Origin: an uncultured Flavobacteriales bacterium
Lineage (GTDB): Bacteria > Bacteroidota > Bacteroidia > Flavobacteriales_D > Crocinitomicaceae
Direction: 5' to 3'
DNA: 64,000 nt
Assembly (NCBI GenBank): GCA_903935095.1
Contig: CAIZQH010000021.1
Span: 186,001 to 250,000, forward strand
Position numbers and translations under genes: made by a program. Positions 10,580 to 18,414 of this stretch are shown piece by piece. Under the pieces are notes generated by a model, which saw only the letters and a program-made list of their open reading frames with translations, was not told the origin of the DNA and did not search any database. Within the stretch, counting starts at the first letter, position 1. Each line of letters opens with the position of its first letter.

Positions 10580-10610
10580 CAAAGATACCTATTTATTTTT
10601 AAATTCCAAG
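10580..10610 (-). promoter_or_regulatory. Bacteroidota-type promoter of the str-S10-spc operon
   Basis: On the minus strand a TTGG (-33 region, 10606-10609) is followed after 18 nt by TATCTTTG (10587-10580), a perfect TAnnTTTG -7 element. It lies 54 nt before the rpsL ATG. Confidence 0.8.
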
Positions 10611-10650
10611 AGCTTATTTAAAAAAGATGAAGTTTTTTAACAAATAAATG

Positions 10651-10664
10651 TGTGTTAAAACACA
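10651..10664. repeat. short inverted repeat upstream of the str promoter
   Basis: TGTGTTAAAACACA has six-base arms (TGTGTT/AACACA) around AA. It sits about 40 bp upstream of the -33 region, in an AT-rich stretch. No T-tract follows it, so a terminator role is unlikely; an operator role is possible. Confidence 0.4.
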
Positions 10665-10705
10665 TCTACGAGGTAACTTGTTCTGTCCAATCGATTTAGT
10701 AGAAA

Positions 10706-10732
10706 TAAAAAAAAGCATCCGAAGATGCTTTT
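10706..10732 (-). terminator. intrinsic terminator after pdhB
   Basis: AAAAGCATC and GATGCTTTT form a perfect nine-base stem around CGAA. On the minus strand it is followed by a run of eight or more T, 20-odd bases after the pdhB stop. Confidence 0.85.
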
Positions 10733-10753
10733 GAACTCGTTTCAATCGAAATT

Positions 10754-11731
10754 TTAGCGGTATAACGTTGCCTTTACTGCTTTGATTAAACGATCTACAT
10801 TAGGTAACGCTTCCTCAATTAATGTTGGTGAGAATGCAAATGGTGTATCCGTTTGCGTCACACGTTGAACAGGTGCATCTAGGTAATCAAACGCATAGCG
10901 TTGTAAATGATAAGCAATTTCAGATGAAATAGACGCTAAGGGCCAAGATTCTTCCAACACAACACAACGATTCGTTTTCTTAATCGATTCTACAATGGTG
11001 CCATAATCTAATGGTCGAATCGTTCGTAAGTCAATGATTTCAACGTGAATGTTATCCTTCGCTAAAATCTCAGCTGCTTCTTCAGCTACTTTAATTATTT
11101 TACCAAAAGTAACGATTGTTACGTCTGTACCTTTGCGCACAACGTTCGCCACTCCAATTGGAATAATGTATTCTCCTTCAGGAACTTCTCCTTTGTCTCC
11201 GTACATTTTTTCTGACTCCAAGAAAACAACCGGATCGTTATCCCTGATGGCTGCTTTTAAAAGTCCTTTTGCATCTGCAGGATTTGAAGGCGTAAGCACT
11301 TTTAGTCCTGGTACGTGTGCATAAAATGCCTCAAAACTTTGAGAGTGCGTTGCAGCTAATTGTCCTGCCGTTCCGTTTCCACCGCGGAAAACGATTGGAC
11401 AAGAATATTGTCCACCAGACATTTGCAACATCTTCGCTGCAGAGTTAATGATTTGATCCGCTGCAAGAATGGCGAAGTTCCAGGTCATAAATTCGACAAT
11501 AGGACGAAGTCCATTCATGGAAGCTCCAACTGCGATACCTGTATAACCTAATTCAGCAATTGGTGTGTCTATTACTCTTTTTGGACCGAATTCATCCAAC
11601 ATGCCTTGAGAAACCTTGTAAGCGCCATTATATTCTGCAACTTCTTCTCCGAGTAAAAATACGCGTTCGTCACGACGCATTTCTTCAGACATTGCTTCTC
11701 TAATTGCTTCTCTAAATTGTAATGTTTTCAT
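10754..11731 (-). CDS. pdhB: pyruvate dehydrogenase E1 component, beta subunit
   Basis: This is the beta chain of the alpha2beta2 E1 that decarboxylates pyruvate with thiamine diphosphate and passes the acetyl group to lipoyl-E2. The 325-residue protein has the transketolase pyrimidine-binding domain (FLLGEEVAEYNGAYKVS, DTPIAELGYTGIAVGAS) and the C-terminal transketolase domain (DVTIVTFGKIIKVAEEAA, EIIDLRTIRPLDYGTI). It matches PdhB better than the branched-chain paralogue in the IDTPIAE and MTWNFA region. No pdhA or E2 gene is adjacent, and it appears monocistronic with its own promoter and terminator. Confidence 0.93.
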   Translation of the reverse strand: MKTLQFREAIREAMSEEMRRDERVFLLGEEVAEYNGAYKVSQGMLDEFGPKRVIDTPIAELGYTGIAVGASMNGLRPIVEFMTWNFAILAADQIINSAAKMLQMSGGQYSCPIVFRGGNGTAGQLAATHSQSFEAFYAHVPGLKVLTPSNPADAKGLLKAAIRDNDPVVFLESEKMYGDKGEVPEGEYIIPIGVANVVRKGTDVTIVTFGKIIKVAEEAAEILAKDNIHVEIIDLRTIRPLDYGTIVESIKKTNRCVVLEESWPLASISSEIAYHLQRYAFDYLDAPVQRVTQTDTPFAFSPTLIEEALPNVDRLIKAVKATLYR

Positions 11732-11751
11732 AGTTCAAAAATTTCGAATGG

Positions 11752-11759
11752 CAAAAGTA
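11752..11759 (-). promoter_or_regulatory. -7 element upstream of pdhB
   Basis: TACTTTTG on the minus strand fits TAnnTTTG and ends 20 nt before the pdhB ATG. No good TTTG is visible at the -33 distance, so the call rests on one element. Confidence 0.5.
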
Positions 11760-11786
11760 TAAAAACCAGCGAATTCGGACGTTATT

Positions 11787-13019
11787 TTAAGCCACTTTTA
11801 ATGTGGCAATTTTAGATTTTGAGAATTTTTCCTCTGCGTAATTGATATTCACATCCAGCGTTTTAACAGCGGAGGAGGGTATATCAAACATCGCATCGGT
11901 TAGGATCGCTTCACAAATTGACCTAAGTCCACGTGCGCCAAGTTGAAATTCATTTGCTTTTTTCACCATAAAGTCCAACACTTCATTATCGATACTCAAT
12001 TTAACGCCATCCAATTCGAATAGGCGTTTGTATTGTTTGATGAGTGCATTTTTAGGCTCTGTAAGGATGCGTTTTAAATCGGCATCAGACAAGGGCTCCA
12101 AGTAGGTTAATACTGGAAAACGACCAATTAATTCCGGAATTAATCCAAAAGAACGGATATCACTTGGTGTGATGTATTTTAACAATGAATCCTTTTCAAT
12201 GGTTTGTTCGGCATCTGAAGAGAATCCAATTGTTTGACGATTCACACGGCTTGCAATTAATTTTTCAATTCCATCAAATGCACCGCCACAAATAAATAAA
12301 ATGTTCTTTGTGTCGATTTGTATCATTTTTTGTTCAGGGTGCTTTCTTCCTCCTTGAGGTGGTACGTTGACCGTTGCTCCTTCAAGTAACTTGAGTAGCG
12401 CTTGTTGAACGCCTTCACCAGAAACATCTCTGGTAATGGATGGGTTATCGTTTTTACGTGCGATTTTATCTATCTCATCAATAAAAACAATCCCCATTTG
12501 AGCGCTTTCCACATTGTAGTCAGCTGCTTGAAGAAGGCGAGAAAGGATGCTTTCCACATCTTCTCCAACATATCCTGCTTCCGTTAAAACGGTTGCGTCT
12601 GCAATGCAAAATGGTACATTTAGTAGTTTCGCAATGGACTTCGCCAGTAAGGTCTTACCGGTTCCCGTTCTACCCACCAAGATGACATTGGATTTTTCAA
12701 TTTCCACCTCATCTGCCGTTGATTTGTATCCTAGGCGTTTAAAATGATTGTATACGGCAACCGAAAGGAATTTTTTCGCTTCATTTTGTCCAATAACGTA
12801 TTGGTCCAAATGAGATTTTATTTCTTGTGGTTTTAACAGGTTCACTTTTACCAACTCCAATTGCTCTTCTTTTACTTTGTCGGTAAGTTCTTCTTGAACA
12901 ATTTTATTTGCTTGTGAAGCACAATTGTCACAGATGTGACCCGAAATACCTGCGATTAGGATTCCAACAGCAGCTCTTTCAGAGCCACAAAACGAACAAA
13001 CAGCTTCTTTTTTACCCAT
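11787..13019 (-). CDS. clpX: ATP-dependent Clp protease ATP-binding subunit ClpX
   Basis: ClpX is the AAA+ unfoldase that feeds tagged substrates into ClpP. The 410-residue protein has the N-terminal C4 zinc domain with Cys at 8, 11, 30 and 33 (CSFC and CDNC), then Walker A GRTGTGKT near residue 120, Walker [10 protein letters not shown], and sensor motifs in [10 protein letters not shown]. The ClpP-docking IGF-type loop appears as [10 protein letters not shown]. It follows clpP by 2 nt, so unfoldase and protease are made from one message. Confidence 0.97.
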   Translation of the reverse strand: MGKKEAVCSFCGSERAAVGILIAGISGHICDNCASQANKIVQEELTDKVKEEQLELVKVNLLKPQEIKSHLDQYVIGQNEAKKFLSVAVYNHFKRLGYKSTADEVEIEKSNVILVGRTGTGKTLLAKSIAKLLNVPFCIADATVLTEAGYVGEDVESILSRLLQAADYNVESAQMGIVFIDEIDKIARKNDNPSITRDVSGEGVQQALLKLLEGATVNVPPQGGRKHPEQKMIQIDTKNILFICGGAFDGIEKLIASRVNRQTIGFSSDAEQTIEKDSLLKYITPSDIRSFGLIPELIGRFPVLTYLEPLSDADLKRILTEPKNALIKQYKRLFELDGVKLSIDNEVLDFMVKKANEFQLGARGLRSICEAILTDAMFDIPSSAVKTLDVNINYAEEKFSKSKIATLKVA

Positions 13020-13021
13020 GT

Positions 13022-13687
13022 TTATTTCGGATTACGAAGCAAAACTTCATCCACCATACCATATGCTTTCGCTTCATCAGAGGTCATCCAATAATCACGG
13101 TCTGAATCTGCCCATACTTTTTCGTAGTCTTGTTTAGAATGACGTGCAATGATATCATAAAGTTCTTTTTTCAACTTTTGAATTTCTCTAGCTGTAATTT
13201 CGATGTCAGATGCTTGACCTTGAGCGCCACCTAATGGTTGGTGAATCATCACACGTGAATGTTTTAATGCACTTCTTTTTCCTTCAGCCCCTGCGCAAAG
13301 TAATACCGCTCCCATAGACGCTGCCATTCCTGTACATATTGTAGCTACATCCGGACGAATGTATTGCATCGTGTCATAAATTCCTAGTCCGGCATAAACC
13401 GATCCACCTGGTGAATTTAAGTAGATTTGAATATCTTTTTTTGCATCAACTGATTCTAAGAATAACAACTGTGCATTTATAATATTTGCAACTTGATCAT
13501 TTATTCCTGTCCCCAAGAAAATGATTCTGTCCATCATTAAACGGGAAAATACGTCCATTTGGGTCATGTTCATTGGACGTTCTTCGATGATATATGGTGT
13601 TAAAGAAGACTCAATGTAATGGTCGACTACCATACTGTTTAGACCAATATGTTTTGTTGCGTATTTGCGGAATTCGTTGCTATCCAT
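13022..13687 (-). CDS. clpP: ATP-dependent Clp protease proteolytic subunit
   Basis: ClpP forms the tetradecameric serine protease chamber. The 221-residue protein shows the catalytic Ser in [11 protein letters not shown], His in [12 protein letters not shown], and Asp in the DSDRDYWM region. The N-terminal 25 or so residues before the [12 protein letters not shown] core are longer than the mature enzyme and may include a processed propeptide. It is the first gene of clpP-clpX. Confidence 0.97.
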   Translation of the reverse strand: MDSNEFRKYATKHIGLNSMVVDHYIESSLTPYIIEERPMNMTQMDVFSRLMMDRIIFLGTGINDQVANIINAQLLFLESVDAKKDIQIYLNSPGGSVYAGLGIYDTMQYIRPDVATICTGMAASMGAVLLCAGAEGKRSALKHSRVMIHQPLGGAQGQASDIEITAREIQKLKKELYDIIARHSKQDYEKVWADSDRDYWMTSDEAKAYGMVDEVLLRNPK

Positions 13688-13706
13688 TTTTTTAAAATTT
13701 AGATGA

Positions 13707-13714
13707 CAAAGTTA
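13707..13714 (-). promoter_or_regulatory. -7 element of clpP-clpX
   Basis: TAACTTTG on the minus strand matches TAnnTTTG exactly and ends 19 nt before the clpP ATG. The -33 region is weak. Confidence 0.55.
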
Positions 13715-13750
13715 CGTAAATTCATGAAGAACGAATAGAAATGTGGAGCA

Positions 13751-13778
13751 AAAAAAAATCCCGATTTCTCGGGATTTT
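13751..13778 (-). terminator. intrinsic terminator after the TPR/OmpA-like lipoprotein gene
   Basis: AAAATCCCGA and TCGGGATTTT make a perfect ten-base stem with a TTTC loop. On the minus strand the 3' arm runs into eight T. It lies 20 nt beyond the stop at 13798. Confidence 0.9.
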
Positions 13779-13797
13779 AAATCAATACGTAAACAGA

Positions 13798-15525
13798 TTA
13801 TTTTACGAGGTTTGTAAACGTTGTCTCTGTTGAAATTTTTAAGAATTCTCTATCTTTTCCTGCCTTATCTTTCAATGCAGCATTTTTAGAAATAGCTACT
13901 TTCAAATGTGAAACCACTGCATCAACTCCTTCATTTGAACGAGCTGCAGCAATCGCTTTCAAATAAGCTGTTTCAGCTGTCTCCGTTAATCCGGACAAAG
14001 TTTTCTTTGCAGCATCCGTTTTACCAGCTAATAATTGAGCTAAGGCTTTATTGTAGCTATTCTCGGAAAAGTTTCCATCAGCAGCAGAATATTTACCATC
14101 CATAATGTTCAAAATACCAAGGTTATTGTTAACTGCAGTTTTTTGAGTTGCATCACCTTTTGAATCAAAAGCTGTTTTAGCTTGTGAAATTAATTTCTTA
14201 GCATTTGAACGATTACCTTCCAAAATGACACTAGCAGCTAAGTTGTTTTTAGAAATACCATTATCTTTCAATGAGCTTGCTTTCTCGAACGCTGATTTTG
14301 CTTCTGTTATTCTATTCAATTGAAAACTTGATGCCCCTAAGTTGGTATGTGTACGGTAGTCTGTACCAAAATTGGTCGCTGCCACACCATAAATTCTTGC
14401 TTTCTCCTTTAAATCATTGGTTAATTTATTTGCGGTGAATAATAGTTCTTCCACAGAAAGGGAGTTTGGATTATTGCTTGCCGCTGCTTTTAATTCATCA
14501 TCTGTTAAACCAAATTCTGTGTATTTCACAACAATCATTGCACGACGAATTTTCGGGAATACATCTTTTTCTAATTCGCTGTAGGATTTACCAAGATTAA
14601 TCATTTCTTTTTCACGTTGCTCTAAGTCTTTCGTCATCTCCAATATACGAACGAATAAGTTTTTATCTGCTTCTGCAATCGTTGTTGATGCTGCAAGTTG
14701 TGTTTTGAATCCTTCAAAATCCTCACCGAACTTGTTCAGTTTGTACATGTTTGTATCTGTGTAAGCGGTTAATTTTGCTTTATTCATCACGGCAATAATC
14801 GCAGTTCTTGTGGATGTTGTACGATCGTAAGAAAGGTTGTCATTTTTGGACACCTCTCCATCTGGAGATGCGTAACCATTTATTTCGATGGCGTTGATTT
14901 TAATTTTCGGATTTGATTGAGCTGCTTGAATCCAAGCTACTAAAGCGGTCATATCTGCATCTTTCAATTCAGTAGCACGCACATCGGACTTTCCTTTTTC
15001 GAAGTTTACCGTTGCATCAGAAGACTTTTCAAACTGACGAATCAATGCATCTTCTTCGTAAAGCACTTTGAATGTATTGTTTACCAAGTATGGGGTAATG
15101 ATCGTTGCGTCAGCAATTTTTGTTTCTGGTAAGGCATCTTTCTCTTTGGTTTGCTTGTAAATTTTTCCGGTAATCACTAAATCAGCAGCTTCCATTTCAG
15201 GTAAATAAGGAATCGTTTGTTCAAACGTTGCTGTTCCTCCATTTTTGAAATTAATCGTTGTTCCGTTTTCCGTTACTTTCTCTCCGTTCACGAACCAGGT
15301 ACCAATAGCATAGGATCCTAATTTTGGTGTGATTTCTGCTTTCGCTTTTTTCTTAATTCCTTTTGCAGGAACATTCACTGTGATCGCAATTTTGACACTG
15401 TCAGCATGCATTTCAAGTGGATTCGGATTTACGGAATACGTAACGTCCTTCACTAGATCACAAGACGCTAAAAACATCATTCCCGAACCTAAATAGAACA
15501 AATTGCTCAAACGAAATAATTTCAT
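13798..15525 (-). CDS. TPR/OmpA-like outer-membrane lipoprotein
   Basis: The ORF starts at 15561, but a -7 element at 15546-15553 lies inside that extension. The ATG at 15525 gives a proper lipoprotein signal: MKLFRLSNLF, a hydrophobic core, then lipobox LASC. The mature part (about 555 residues) has a beta-rich N-terminal region, a segment near residues 205-300 resembling an OmpA C-terminal peptidoglycan-binding domain (INGYASPDGE followed by NLSYDRTTSTR), and a C-terminal part from about residue 380 built of short helical repeats like TPRs. An outer-membrane scaffold linking periplasmic partners to peptidoglycan is a reasonable inference. The exact family and partners are unknown. It appears monocistronic. 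Confidence 0.75.
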   Translation of the reverse strand: MKLFRLSNLFYLGSGMMFLASCDLVKDVTYSVNPNPLEMHADSVKIAITVNVPAKGIKKKAKAEITPKLGSYAIGTWFVNGEKVTENGTTINFKNGGTATFEQTIPYLPEMEAADLVITGKIYKQTKEKDALPETKIADATIITPYLVNNTFKVLYEEDALIRQFEKSSDATVNFEKGKSDVRATELKDADMTALVAWIQAAQSNPKIKINAIEINGYASPDGEVSKNDNLSYDRTTSTRTAIIAVMNKAKLTAYTDTNMYKLNKFGEDFEGFKTQLAASTTIAEADKNLFVRILEMTKDLEQREKEMINLGKSYSELEKDVFPKIRRAMIVVKYTEFGLTDDELKAAASNNPNSLSVEELLFTANKLTNDLKEKARIYGVAATNFGTDYRTHTNLGASSFQLNRITEAKSAFEKASSLKDNGISKNNLAASVILEGNRSNAKKLISQAKTAFDSKGDATQKTAVNNNLGILNIMDGKYSAADGNFSENSYNKALAQLLAGKTDAAKKTLSGLTETAETAYLKAIAAARSNEGVDAVVSHLKVAISKNAALKDKAGKDREFLKISTETTFTNLVK

Positions 15526-15545
15526 AACTGGTTTTTTATTTTTTA

Positions 15546-15553
15546 CAAATGTA
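15546..15553 (-). promoter_or_regulatory. -7 element of the TPR/OmpA-like lipoprotein gene
   Basis: TACATTTG on the minus strand is a perfect TAnnTTTG, ending 20 nt before the chosen ATG at 15525. It also argues against the upstream ORF start. Confidence 0.55.
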
Positions 15554-15585
15554 TAAAACATTTCATAACATAAAAAATTATCACT

Positions 15586-16035
15586 TTAGCTATTCAAGAA
15601 TTGCCAAAAAGGATCATTTTCCTTTACAATTTCTGTTAGCGGTATCATTACAAAGTCACGGATTTTAACATGTGGGTGTGGAATCGTTAAAATTTCCGTC
15701 TGAATGGAATCAACATTGTAGAAAATGATATCTAAATCAATACAACGATCTTCATAGCCATCGACAGTTTTTACTCGACCCATTTCTCGTTCAATTTCTT
15801 TTAATTTTTCAAGTAGTTCAAATGGAGATAGAATCGTGTAACAAGTAATGCACGCATTCATAAAGAGATTTTCAGAATCGTAGCCCCACGCTTTGGATTC
15901 ATGAAAAGAGGAGACAAATTCAATTTTCCCAACCGTTTTTTCGATTTTTTGAATGGCTTGGTTAAGGTGTTGAATTTTATTCCCTAGGTTCGATCCTAAG
16001 GAAATTAAGGTCCGGTTTAACGTTCTTTTTTCCAT
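15586..16035 (-). CDS. folK: 2-amino-4-hydroxy-6-hydroxymethyldihydropteridine pyrophosphokinase
   Basis: FolK transfers pyrophosphate from ATP to 6-hydroxymethyl-dihydropterin in folate synthesis. The 149-residue protein has the family motifs: LISLGSNLGNK at the start, and the metal- and substrate-binding DRCIDLDIIFY and IPHPHVKIRDFVMIPL segments. It starts 19 nt inside the end of gldD. The preceding pathway enzyme FolB is encoded separately at 45.1 kb. Confidence 0.95.
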   Translation of the reverse strand: MEKRTLNRTLISLGSNLGNKIQHLNQAIQKIEKTVGKIEFVSSFHESKAWGYDSENLFMNACITCYTILSPFELLEKLKEIEREMGRVKTVDGYEDRCIDLDIIFYNVDSIQTEILTIPHPHVKIRDFVMIPLTEIVKENDPFWQFLNS

Positions 16036-16607
16036 TCGAAATGTTGCACTAACTCCAATAAGTCTGTCTTCAAGTACTCAAGAGATGGACGTAGTGAATC
16101 GTAATTTGGACGACAGTTCAAAAGTACTTCACCCCGAACAAAATGGGTGCTGGAATCGGTGAGGTAAAATTGAAAATTCGTAGCAACATTTCCTTTCAAT
16201 TCGAAAAATGTCCCAAAAACTCTTTTTTTAGGTTGAATGATTTGCTCAAAATTTATTTTATCTGCTTTGATTTTGTGCTCATCTACCTTATCGTTGGCAA
16301 AATTGATGATTTCCGCTAAGGAGTCCTTACTCGGTAATTTTAAGTAATACATAAACAATTTTCCGTTCAATGGTCCCAGATCAATTTCTTGCACGCAATA
16401 ATTAGATTGAGGTTGTTCCGTGGCAGAAGGAAAATAGAGATTGGATAGTTTCATCGAATATGGACAATCGCTTTTGAAATCACGGTAGCTATGTTCAGGT
16501 AAATTCATCCGTAAGTAGGTCGAAGGTTTCGGAACAGGTTGGTCATCAGAACAGGAGGATAAAACAAAAATGACCAAAAGAACCTGTACAATCAATCGTA
16601 GATTCAT
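16017..16607 (-). CDS. gldD: gliding motility lipoprotein GldD
   Basis: GldD is a lipoprotein required for flavobacterial gliding and, as known in F. johnsoniae, for T9SS-dependent functions. The 196-residue protein has a lipoprotein signal ending LSSC, then STYLRMNLPEHSYRDF and DCPYSMKLS, the hallmark N-terminal GldD motifs, and RGEVLLNCRPNYDSLRPS near the C-terminus. The ssb-gldE-gldD order is the classical gld locus. Its start overlaps the gldE stop by 4 nt and its end overlaps folK. Confidence 0.9.
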   Translation of the reverse strand: MNLRLIVQVLLVIFVLSSCSDDQPVPKPSTYLRMNLPEHSYRDFKSDCPYSMKLSNLYFPSATEQPQSNYCVQEIDLGPLNGKLFMYYLKLPSKDSLAEIINFANDKVDEHKIKADKINFEQIIQPKKRVFGTFFELKGNVATNFQFYLTDSSTHFVRGEVLLNCRPNYDSLRPSLEYLKTDLLELVQHFEWKKER

Positions 16608-17932
16608 GGAAGTTTGATTTTAATGATTTTCATTCTTTTTTTATCGGATGACTCGACAATAAACTTGACTTTGTCGATGAAAATAAATTCATTGTTTTTC
16701 AAGATCCTTCCCGCTTGTTCGAGCACGAGTCCACCAATTGTCTCTGCTTCTCCTTTTACTTCCTCAAAAGCATCTTGATAGGTTTCACCAATGACCTTGT
16801 AAAAGTCATTTAAGGATGTCCTTCCTTCGAAAATAATGGTGTGTTCGTCTAATTTCGTGTAGGCAATCTCGTGGTCATCGAATTCATCCGTAATGTCTCC
16901 TACGATTTCTTCTAAAATATCTTCCAAGGTGACAATGCCACTTGCCCCACCGTACTCATCTACGACAATGGCCATGTGCATCCGCATGCTTCTAAATTCT
17001 TGAAGTAAATCATTGATTTTTTTATTTTCTGGAATAAAGAAGGGTTTACGAATTACCGTTTTCCAGTCAAAGTCTACTCCTTTGTTTAAGTGGGGCAGTA
17101 GGTCTTTGATGTAAAGGATTCCTACAATATTGTCGGGCGATTCTTCAAAAATTGGCATGCGTGAATATCCGGCTTCTAACACCGTTTGCATGACTTCTTC
17201 AAAACTTGACTCGGCATCAATGGCTTCTACCTCAACTCGGGGAGACATAATTTGACTTGCCTCTGTTTTTCCGAATTTGACAATCCCTTCTAAAATCTTA
17301 TGGTCCTCCCCGGAATCTGAATCTTCCCTTGTTAATGCAAGAGCTTGCTCCAATTCGTCTTGGTTTACTTTAACGGAAGATTTGTTGCGTTTTTGAATGA
17401 AGTTAGTGCCCTTGACTAGCGCAAGTTTTAGCCACGAAACTGGTGGAATTGAGCCAAGTAAATAGAGTGGGTAGGACATCCACCGCACCACACTCATGGT
17501 ATTTCGTGCCGCAAAGATCTTGGGAACAACTTCACCTAACAACAAAATGAGAAAAGTAATTCCGACAACTTCTAGTAGAAAGCGTTTCAATTCACTACCT
17601 TCTTCTGGTGGATAAACGTCGTTTAAAATAAATGTAGAGAGGATGACAATCCCTACATTCACAAAGTTATTGGTGATTAAAATCGTCGCTAATAATTCCT
17701 TCGGTTTTCCAAGCAAACTTAAAATCAATTTGGAACGTGTGCTATTTTCTTTTTTTAGGTCTTCGTTGTCGGAAGGACGAAGGGAAAAATAGGCGCTTTC
17801 AGATCCTGACATGAGTGCAGAAACGAAGAGCAAAAGTGCGATACAGATAAGATAGATCACCGTTGTGGAATCAAATCCACTCGGTAAGGATTTGGTTAAA
17901 CTGATAAAACTGGGAGGCTCGATTAGGCTCAT
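16604..17932 (-). CDS. gldE: gliding motility-associated protein GldE (CNNM/CBS family)
   Basis: GldE is an inner-membrane protein whose overexpression can compensate for some gldD defects in F. johnsoniae. The 442-residue protein contains an N-terminal CNNM-type transmembrane domain (four hydrophobic segments in residues 25-190, with SGSESAYFSL), a CBS pair near residues 220-340 (IMSPRVEVEAI, PIFEESPDNIVGILYIKDL, AIVVDEYGGASGIVTLEDILEEI), and a C-terminal CorC/HlyC domain. CNNM relatives are implicated in Mg2+ or Co2+ transport, so ion transport is possible. It is 2 nt after ssb and overlaps gldD. Confidence 0.9.
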   Translation of the reverse strand: MSLIEPPSFISLTKSLPSGFDSTTVIYLICIALLLFVSALMSGSESAYFSLRPSDNEDLKKENSTRSKLILSLLGKPKELLATILITNNFVNVGIVILSTFILNDVYPPEEGSELKRFLLEVVGITFLILLLGEVVPKIFAARNTMSVVRWMSYPLYLLGSIPPVSWLKLALVKGTNFIQKRNKSSVKVNQDELEQALALTREDSDSGEDHKILEGIVKFGKTEASQIMSPRVEVEAIDAESSFEEVMQTVLEAGYSRMPIFEESPDNIVGILYIKDLLPHLNKGVDFDWKTVIRKPFFIPENKKINDLLQEFRSMRMHMAIVVDEYGGASGIVTLEDILEEIVGDITDEFDDHEIAYTKLDEHTIIFEGRTSLNDFYKVIGETYQDAFEEVKGEAETIGGLVLEQAGRILKNNEFIFIDKVKFIVESSDKKRMKIIKIKLP

Positions 17933-17934
17933 GG

Positions 17935-18378
17935 TTAAAAAGGTAAAGAATCTTCAATGTTGTTTTCTAAACCGCTTATTGGTGAAGGATTAGCGGGCTT
18001 TCCTTCTTGGGAATATGGTGCATTGTTTCGTTCGGCTTGGTCATTCCTGGTAAGAATCGTTAAGTCATCACCCACAACCTCCGTAGCATAACGGGAATTC
18101 CCTTCCTTGTCCTGCCATGAGCGTTTTTTCAATTTTCCTTCAATGTAAACCTTCGTCCCTTTCCGGATATATTTCTCTGCAATTTCAGCTAATCCACGCC
18201 ACAAAACGATGTCGTGCCAGTCCGTAATTTCTTTGCGTTCACCTGTTTGTTTATCGTTATAAATTTCTGATGTAGCAAGGGGAAAGGAAGCAACCACAGA
18301 GCCGTTTTCCAAACGACGCACTTCGGGATCTTTTCCTAGATTTCCAATTAAAATGACCTTATTGACACTTCCATTCAT
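17935..18378 (-). CDS. ssb: single-stranded DNA-binding protein
   Basis: SSB coats single-stranded DNA in replication and repair. The OB-fold sequence runs from [19 protein letters not shown] through [20 protein letters not shown] to [13 protein letters not shown]. The tail is short and ends EDSLPF, the acidic partner-binding tip. The ORF track begins at a GTG at 18384; the ATG at 18378 (MNGSVNKV) is preferred because the GTG lies within a -7 element. Product length is then 147 residues. Its linkage to gldE-gldD is conserved in flavobacteria. Confidence 0.95.
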   Translation of the reverse strand: MNGSVNKVILIGNLGKDPEVRRLENGSVVASFPLATSEIYNDKQTGERKEITDWHDIVLWRGLAEIAEKYIRKGTKVYIEGKLKKRSWQDKEGNSRYATEVVGDDLTILTRNDQAERNNAPYSQEGKPANPSPISGLENNIEDSLPF

Positions 18379-18383
18379 GATCA

Positions 18384-18391
18384 CAAATCTA
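18384..18391 (-). promoter_or_regulatory. -7 element just before the ssb start
   Basis: TAGATTTG on the minus strand matches TAnnTTTG and leaves only 5 nt to the ssb ATG at 18378, implying a leaderless or near-leaderless message. The -33 match is poor, so confidence is limited. Confidence 0.4.
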
Positions 18392-18414
18392 AAGATTTAT
18401 AGTATCAATAATAC

